DNA from: Pterois miles
Lineage: Eukaryota; Chordata; Actinopteri; Perciformes; Scorpaenidae
Length of the DNA: 64,000 bases
Reading direction: 5' to 3'
Assembly (NCBI GenBank): GCA_947000775.1
Contig: CAMQGK010000058.1
Span: forward strand, 277,501 to 341,500
The notes under the pieces: generated by a model
What the model was told of the DNA's origin: nothing
Seen by the model: the letters and a program-made list of their open reading frames with translations, nothing else
Database searches by the model: none
Part shown: positions 52,052-61,000 of the stretch, one piece after another
How positions within the stretch are numbered: position 1 is the stretch's first letter
Layout: each line of letters opens with the position of its first letter
Made by a program: the position numbers and the translations under genes

Positions 52052-55000
52052 CCTTCCTGTAGAGGCCTCGGAGTTGTTGGACCAGTCCAGTTTACTACTA
52101 CTACTACTACTGCTGCTACTACAGACTGGTAGAACATCTGAAGTAGCCTGTTGCACATGTACTACTACTACTACTACTACTACTACTGCTGCTACTACAG
52201 ACTGGTAGAACATCTGAAGTAGCCTGTTGCACATGTACTACTACTACTACTACTACTACTACTGCTGCTACTACAGACTGGTAGAACATGTGGAGTAGCC
52301 TGTTGAACACATTGAAGGTCCTCAGCCTTCTCAGGAAGAATAGTTTGCTCTGTCCCTTCCTGTAGAGGCCTCGGAGTTGTTGGACCAGTCCAGTTTATTG
52401 TTTAAGTGAACTCCCAGGAACTTGTAGTTGTCCACCACCTCCACCTCCTCCCCACGGATGGTGATGGGAGTAGGGGAGCTCTTCTTCCTCCTCCAGAAAT
52501 CCACCACCAGCTCTTTGGTCTTACCAATATTGAGCTGGAGGTGGTTGATGTCGCACCACCTCACGAAGTTCTCCACCAGGGTCCTGTACTCCTCCTCGTT
52601 GTCGTCTGTGATGCAGCCGACGATGGAGGAGTCCTCGGAGAACTCCTGCAGGAGGCATGTTGGGAGTTGAAGCAGAAGTCGGAGGTGTAGGTGGAGAACA
52701 GGAACGGTGACAGCACAGTTCCCTGGGGAGCACCGGTGTTGCTCACCAGCACGTCAGACAGGCTGCCCTGCAGTCTGACATACTGTGGTCTGCTGGTGAG
52801 GTAGTCCGTAATCCAGTCCACCAGGTCCCTCAGGATGTCCTGCTGTGCTGTTGGGGGCCGGATAGTCAAACCTGTTGAAGAACAGGTTTAACTAAATCTC
52901 TAATTTAACATGATGGACAATGAGGTTGCTCATTGTTTTCATACAAAGCCTTCCAGTATATATTACCCCCTAGTACCACCCTGTTAAGAGCGGAATGGGT
53001 CAAACATGCAGAGTAGCAGTGAGTTCAGTCAGCTGTTTTACTGGAGGCTTTGCTTCATAGTACAATTAACCTCAGACTCTACACTGATGCTCCCTTTGTT
53101 TCAAAGTAAGAGCGCCATGATAAATGAATCAATCCTCAACCTGTGTTTGAAAAACCAGAATATCTGGATGACAAGAAGTGGATCCTTTGAGCTGGCAGCA
53201 GGTTGAGCCCAGAGGTGGATCATGACACGCTTCTACTTATCGTTTTTATTCTGAATGGAAACATTCATGAGCATGTGGAAGATCAGCAAGGCGGCACGAA
53301 TGATCTCTCTGTAGAGAGAACTGGCTGAGCTTTGAGACGGATTTAACCCTCTGTTGTCTCTGTAGGTGAATCTGTGTCCGTCATCAAACACACCGACCCT
53401 GTTCCCGACCCTCGAGCTGTCAATCAGGACAAGAAGAACATGCTCTTCTCTGTAAGTTCAACTTCTCACACATTCTGTTGATGTTCTTCCACTTCATCTT
53501 TGTTTAGTTACTGTTAACTTCCTGTTGTTATTTCAACATATGTGAGATCATTGATCACTGAGCCAACATGTATGTTATTTTCTATTTCAGGGCACTAACA
53601 TTGCAGCTGGAAAGGCCGTGGGCGTGGTCGTGGCCTCTGGCATTAACACAGAGATCGGTAAGATCCGTGACGAGATGGCGGCCACCGAGCAGGAGAAGAC
53701 GCCCCTGCAGCAGAAGCTGGATGAGTTTGGCGAGCAGCTGTCCAAGGTCATATCTCTCATCTGCATCGCCGTGTGGGTCATCAACATCGGCCATTTTAAC
53801 GACCCCGTCCACGGAGGCTCCTGGATCCGTGGGGCCGTTTACTACTTCAAGATTGCCGTGGCGCTGGCCGTGGCCGCCATCCCTGAGGGTCTTCCTGCCG
53901 TAATCACCACCTGCCTGGCCCTGGGCACCCGCCGCATGGCCAAGAAGAACGCCATCGTTCGCAGCCTGCCATCCGTGGAGACCTTGGGCTGCACCTCTGT
54001 CATCTGCTCTGACAAGACGGGAACCCTGACAACCAATCAGATGTCTGTCTGCAGAGTGAGCCTCACACACACGCACACACACTATTGGTGCATTGTCGAG
54101 CAGTGTGGTCGTCCCAGCCTGGTGTTTGACGAAGCAGACAACAGTTAAAACGTCAGTCAGAAACGTCAGTCTCTTTGAATCCATTAGGACTGTCTGTCAA
54201 ACAGAGCCATGATCAGGTATCTCCTCCTCTAGTCTACCTGCACGTGGAGCTGTTGGATGACTTGCCACTGCAAGTCATCCAACAGCTCCACGTGCAGTTT
54301 ATGCAGTTTGTACAGTGCAGTTTAAGTTTAATCCTCTTCAGTGATTCACAACTTTGGCCCAGCCTGAATTCGACCTTGGCAGTAATTTACATTTTTTATC
54401 AAACAGTTGTTTATCCTTCTGTTGAGTTGGGACCACATGTTGTACTGGCCATGATTAAATAGCCCTGTGATTCCTGCAACAGGGGACGGGGACTAACGGC
54501 AGGGGGTGAAGACTAACAGCATGGGGCGGGGACTAACGGCAGGGGGCGGGGAATAATGACGGGGCGGGGACTAACAACAGGGGGTGAAGACTAATAGCAT
54601 GGGGTGGGGACTAACGGCAGGGGGCGGGGAATAATGACGGGGCGGGGACTAACGACAGGGGGTGAAGACTAACAGCATGGGGCGGGGACTAACGGCAGGG
54701 GGCGGGGACTAACAGCACAGGGCCGGGACTAACGACAGGGGGTGAAGACTAACCGCATGGGGCGGGGACTAACGGCAGGGGGCGGGGACTAACAGCACGG
54801 GGCGGGGACTAACGGCAGGGGACGGGGACTAACAGCATGGGCCGGGGACTAAGAACAGGGGTGAAGACTAACAGCTGTGGTCAGGTCGGACAGTTTCCAG
54901 CAGCCTTCACTGAATTGACAGGAAGTCACAGAGACAGTTACGTCCTGTCAGATCTGATCTGTAGGCTTCTTTAGTTTTCAGACCACATTCAGATTTATTG

Positions 55001-58000
55001 ATATTTGTTAGTAAATCTATGTGGAAATGTGACTATATCTGGTGTTGGATTCTATCTTTTATTATTTTTATGTTTGCTTTGTAAATCTCTTTGTGGTGAA
55101 CACTTGTTTTGATAAATGTTAATTAATTATTATTATCAACCACACAAGATGTGGTTGTTAAATGAAACCTTCATTGTACAACATGAGACTAATAACCAAT
55201 CTAGCATTAAATATTACAACCACACAGAAAGTTTAGACAGAAAGTTGGAAAGTTCAGACTTTCTGCAACACCTGGTGTTTGCTGCTAAACTATATAAGAG
55301 CCAGTCAGCTCTCTGATCAGGTAACAGCCATGCATTACCCATCATGCCCTGGGTCTTGCAGGCATTGGAGAGCAGCTGCCTCGTCTGGCTCTAAAAACTG
55401 CGGCCGTCTCGATCTCGCCAGGTTATCGGTGCCCACATGGTCATGAGGTCAGAGCAAGTCGGACACAAATTTAACCATCATGCACCGAGCAGCGACCGGC
55501 GGTGATCAATTCTGTGACGATCTGGCTCGTCTCCAATAAGCCTAATATGTTAGCATGACTACTACTCATCCTGTGGGCCCACCACCCACAGGAGGAACTG
55601 CTGGGTCGGGTGCGCTGTCATATGGGTGGCAGTGAAAGCCAGGGACCTCGACGGACCAGACCCGGGTGGCAGAGGCTGGCTCTGGGGACGTGGAACGTCA
55701 CCTCTCTGTGGGGGAGGGAGCCGGAGCTTGTGCGGGAGGTGGAGCGCTATCAGTTAGATCTGGTGGGGCTTAACTCTACGCACAGCCTCGGCTATGGAAC
55801 CGTTCTCCTGGATAGGGGTTGAACTCTATTCTTCTCTGGAGTTGTCCTAGGTGTGAGGCGCCAAGCGGGTGTGGGGATACTCACAAATCCCCGGTTGAGT
55901 GCTGCTATGTTGGGGTTTACCCAACATAGCAGTAGTAAGTCGGACTCGTTTCCGGTGGGGGTTGGCCTCCGCCAGGGTTGGACCTTGTCTCCAATCCTGT
56001 TCGTGATATTCATGGACAGGATATCGAGGCGTAGTCGGGGGGGAGGAGGGTTTGCAGATTGGTGTGCTGAGGATCTCATCGCTGCTTTTTGCAGATGATG
56101 TGGTTCTGCTGGCATCTCAAAATCGGAGGCCATGGTTCTCAGCAGGAAACTGGTGGATTTTCTACTCTGGGTAGATAATGAGTCTTTACCCCAAGTGAAG
56201 GAGTTCAAGTACCTCGGGGTCTTGTTTTTGAGTGAGGGGACAATGGAACGTGAGATTGGCCGGAGAATCGGAGCAGCGGGGGCGGTATTGCAGTCGCTGT
56301 ACTGCACCGTTGTGACGAAGAGAGAGTTGAGCCGGAAGACAAAGCTCTCTATCTACCGGTCAATCTTCATGCCTACTCTCACCTATGGTCATGAGGGCTG
56401 GGTCAGGACCCAAAGAACTAGATCGCGAGTACAAGCGGCCGCAATGGGTTTTCTCAGGAGGGCGGCTGGAATCTCCCTTAGAGATAAGGTGAGAAGCTCA
56501 GCCATCCGTGAGGGACTCAGAGTAGAGCCGCTGATCCTTTGCGTTGAAAGGAGAAGACTAATACTAGTCACTAGTATGTTATTAATAGTATTAGGGTGAA
56601 TAGTATGTTGTTAATGATGAGTATTTAGATCAGATCCTGGAAACTTGATATCAGATATATCGATATAACCAATCCTAACTCCGTCTGGAGGGTGGTCCTC
56701 CTTGCCCAGCCTGGTCTTGGTGCTCAGCCAGCCTGGTCCTGGTCCTCAGCCAGCCTGGTCCTGGTCCTCACCCAGCTTGGTCCTGGTCCTCAGCCAGCCT
56801 GGTCCTGGTCCTGAGTCAGCCTGGTCCTGGTCCTCAGCCAGCCTGGTCCTGGTCCTCGCTCAGCCTGGTCCTCAGCCAGCCTGGCCCTGGTCCTCGTCCA
56901 GCCTGGTCCTGGTCCTCAGCCAGCCTGGTCTTGGTCCTCAGCCAGCCTGGCCCTGGTCCTCGTCCAGCCTGGTCCTGGTCCTGGTCCTCAGCCAGCCTGG
57001 TCTTGGTCCTCAGCCAGCCTGGTCCTGGTCCTCGCCCAGCCTGGTCCTGGTCCTCAGCCAGCCTGGTCCTGGTCCTCGCCCAGCCTGGTCCTGGTCCTCA
57101 GCCAGCCTGGTCTTGGTCCTCAGCCAGCCTGGTCCTGGTCCTCGCCCAGCCTGGTCCTGGTCCTCGCCCAGCCTGGTCTTGGTCCTCAGCTAGCCTGGTC
57201 CTGGTCCTCAGCCAGCCTGGTCTTGGTCCTGGTCCTGGTACTTGCCCAGCCTGGTCCTGGTCCTCGCCCAGCCACAGACTCACACTAACACTGGACTGTA
57301 TGGTTCATGCTGCCACTTGCTGTGTCAGTAAAGACACTGCCAGTAGACTCAAACGCTGACATCATCAGACGACGTCAGTTAGATTTTGTCCTACCTGCTC
57401 TCTTCTTCTCCAGATGTTCATTATCAACAAAGCTGATGGAGACAGCTGTGCTCTGTCAGAGTTCACCATCACCGGTTCTACCTACGCACCTGAGGGAGAA
57501 GTGTGAGTACTTTACAGCTGAGTACATAACAGGAACATCTAGATGAACGCAAAGGATCTCAGTGACTGACTTTAAATGTATGATAGACTGAGTGATTGAT
57601 TTTATCTGATAGATTAAAATGCAGTACACAAATGTGCATTCAGTACTAACATTGCAAAACAGTCACATGATCTATTTCCATTGTGGATGTAAAGATGATT
57701 ATTTAAATGCACCAATAGGGGAGACTCTAATTGTTATATGGACTGTAAACACACACAGGTTAATACTTTGTACTTGCCCTCAGGTACCAGGATGGTAAAC
57801 CAGTGAAGTCCTCCCAGTATGATGCCCTGGTTGAACTGGCTACCATCTGTGCCCTGTGTAATGACTCATCTCTGGACTTCAATGAGGTCTGAACCCTGAC
57901 TGCCTCATACTTTACATGTCACACATATGCAGAGTGTAATATTGACCAATATAATTCTTTTTGTGTATTTTGCAAGGACTTAATTGACAGTAACACAGAT

Positions 58001-61000
58001 GCACAGCACTCCGGTACAAAGTGAAAGAAGACATGTTGGAAAAACAGAAAAAGATATAACAGAAAATGGATAGAAATAATGAGAATGTAGCTGAGTACAC
58101 GTACTGTATACTTATACATATCTACATCCATACCCATATATACTGTGATACATACACCGCCAGGCATCCAGATATGCAGTGAAGTGTCAGTGGACTATCT
58201 GAGGTGCAGGCAGTACTACCTGACACGTGAACGTTGGGTTCTGGGAGGCCTTTTTTGTAGAGTGTCCTTAACAGATGTACCGTACTAAATCATATCATTT
58301 CAACTGTCTGCTTGGCGTTGGTGTGCTTCACTAGTTTGATTCTTCATCTGTGGGTTGGAGTGAAAACAACTCTATGGACAAACTTAAAACTTATCCAGTG
58401 GATTAACATGAATGTTTCTGATGTTCCAGGTGAAGGGTGTGTACGAGAAGGTCGGGGAGGCCACAGAGACAGCGTTGACCTGTTTGGTGGAGAAGATGAA
58501 CGTGTTCGACACCCAAGTCCACAACCTGTCCAAGATTGACAGAGCTAACGCCTGCAACTCAGTGAGTGACAGTCGCATGCTGCAGATTCCCAGTATTCCC
58601 ATTTCTCCCAGTACTCCCAGTGCTCCCAGTGCTCCCATTTCTCGCAGTACTCCCAGTGCTCCCAGTTCTCCCAGTACTCCCAGTGATCCCAGTGCTCCTA
58701 GTTCTCCAGTACACCCATTTCTCCCAGTGCTATCAGTGATCCCAGTGCTCCCAGTTCTCCCAGTGCTATCAGTGATCCCAGTGCTCCCAGTTCTCCAGTG
58801 CTCCCATTTCTCCCGGTGCTATCAGTGATCCCAGTTGTCCCAGTGCTATCAGTGATACCAGTGCTCCCAGTGTTATCAGTGATCCCAGTGCTCATAGTTC
58901 TCGAGTGCTCCCAGTTCTCCCAGTGATCCCAGTTCTCCCAGTGCTATCAGTGATCCCAGTGCTCCCAGTTCTCCCAGTGCTACCAGTGATCCCAGTGCTG
59001 CCAGTGGTTCTAGTTTTCCAGTGCTTCCAGTTCTCCCAGTGCTCCCAGTTCTCCCATTCCCCCCCTGCTCCCACTCAGCAGCTTCTCCTCACGCCATCTG
59101 TCCTTTTGTCTGAACAGGTGATCAAGCATCTGATGAGGAAGGAGTTCACCCTGGAGTTCTCCAGAGACAGGAAGTCCATGTCTGTCTACTGCACCCCCAA
59201 CAAGTCTCGTTCTTCCATGGGCAAGATGTTTGTGAAGGTATACTAAGAGGAACCTGTACGGAGGACACAACGGTACATGGCTTCATCTACCATGGTGTGA
59301 AACTTTTCTTCCTCTGCTCTCCACTACAGGGGGCCCCAGAAGGAGTTATTGAGAGGTGCACTCACGTCAGAGTTGGCAACAGCAAAGTTCCCCTCGGCAA
59401 AGGTATCAAGGAAAAGATCATGTCTGTGATCCGGGAGTACGGGACAGGTCGTGACACCCTTCGGTGTCTGGCTTTGGCTACACGAGACAGCCCACCTAAA
59501 ATGGAGGACATGATACTGTCTGACACTGCCAAATTCTCAGAGTACGAGGTAAGTTTTTCCCATCTAAACACTTGTTTGTCTGTTTTCATAAACTGTGAAA
59601 TATTGTTTTCAACACTGAGTCACATTTTTGTCTCTGCGTCCAGTCCGACCTGACCTTCGTCGGCTGTGTCGGCATGCTGGACCCTCCCAGACAGGAAGTG
59701 GCTGCCTCCATCAAGCTGTGCCGCCAGGCCGGCATCCGGGTCATCATGATCACCGGAGACAACAAGGGCACAGCTGTGGCTATCTGCCGCCGCATTGGCA
59801 TCCTGAGCGAGGAGGATGATGTTGAGCGCATGGCCTTCACCGGACGAGAGTTTGACGAACTTTCGCCCTACGATCAGCAAGAGGCTGTGACTCACGCTCG
59901 CTGTTTCGCCCGTGTCGAGCCTTCTCACAAGTCCAAGATTGTTGAATTCCTGCAAGGATTTGACGAGATCACTGCTATGGTACGAAGTCTGAAATGTGAT
60001 TGTGATCATTTTACTGGAAGTAGTCTGGGTTTACCAGTGTTCTGTTGATTGATTGATTTTGGTTGTGAATGAAACCTGTGGATATACTGTTATCCTGTCA
60101 CGTAAATAGTGTCAGTAATTCCTCTTGTGTGACATAGACCGGTGATGGTGTGAATGATGCCCCTGCCTTGAAGAAGGCAGAGATTGGCATCGCCATGGGC
60201 TCTGGCACTGCCGTGGCCAAGTCAGCCTCTGAGATGGTCCTCGCCGATGACAACTTTTCTTCCATCGTGGCTGCCGTTGAAGAAGGCAGAGCTATTTACA
60301 ATAACATGAAGCAGTTCATCAGATACCTCATCTCCTCTAACGTGGGGGAGGTGGTCTGGTGAGTCTCCTCAGGAGCAAATAATCATACATGGATAATGGA
60401 CGACTGGTATCCAACCTGCAGCGTGTCAGTACGGCTGCTAACTGGGGTCATTTGTCCTGATAGCATCTTCCTCACTGCGGCGCTGGGCTTCCCCGAGGCT
60501 CTGATCCCAGTCCAGCTGCTTTGGGTCAACCTGGTAACTGATGGCCTCCCTGCTACCGCGCTGGGCTTCAACCCCCCAGACCTGGACATCATGGAGAAGC
60601 CTCCTCGTATAGCTAAGGAGCCCCTCATCTCTGGCTGGCTCTTCTTCAGATACCTGGCCATTGGATGTAAGTTGATGGACAGGAATGGCAGTTTTTACGT
60701 GAAGAGTTTTTCATTTGCCTTCATGCAGTTTGAATAAAGAAGTGAATAAATGTGTGTCTGGTGACGTTTGTTGTCTCTGGTTTCAGGCTACGTGGGTGCA
60801 GCCACAGTGGGAGCTGCTGCCTGGTGGTTTATGGTCTCTGAAGATGGACCTCAGCTCACTCTGTACCAGCTGGTGAGTCTGCCTGTCTGAGTCTCACCCT
60901 TCATCTCTTCCTCTTCCTCTTCCTCACCCCATCTTCCTCCCTGCAGAGCCACTTCCTCCAGTGCGCCCCAGACAACCCAGAGTTTGACGGCCTGGACTGC

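Larger units (their letters stand above)
49611..52875 (-). mobile_element. Rex1-like LINE, 5-prime truncated, carrying an internal satellite expansion
   Basis: Minus-strand remains of a non-LTR retrotransposon ORF in atp2a2 intron 6. From 52869 downward the frames read [34 protein letters not shown] (reverse transcriptase), then in another frame FSEDSSIVG where FSDD is usual, and [34 protein letters not shown] and NNKLDWSN. The C-terminal part ([11 protein letters not shown]) has been expanded into a tandem array. The 3-prime tail AATTTCCC...GGGATTAATAAAGG plus (TTATC)n lies at 49611-49664. Frameshifts make it inactive. The Rex1 label rests on remembered family wording. Confidence 0.85.

Noticed and set aside
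49741..52310. CRISPR-like spaced repeats
   Set aside because: The spacers are (TAC)n microsatellite and the repeat is LINE coding sequence, in a vertebrate genome.
53582..54184. 200-codon antisense frame
   Set aside because: Shadow of the highly conserved atp2a2 exon 8 on the opposite strand.
54238..54297. Calling the hairpin a microRNA gene
   Set aside because: The stem is fully paired with a tiny loop, unlike typical precursors, and there is no small-RNA evidence; it is kept only as an inverted repeat.
56702..57359. Pro/Trp/Ser-rich open frames
   Set aside because: Produced by the 22-bp array in atp2a2 intron 8.
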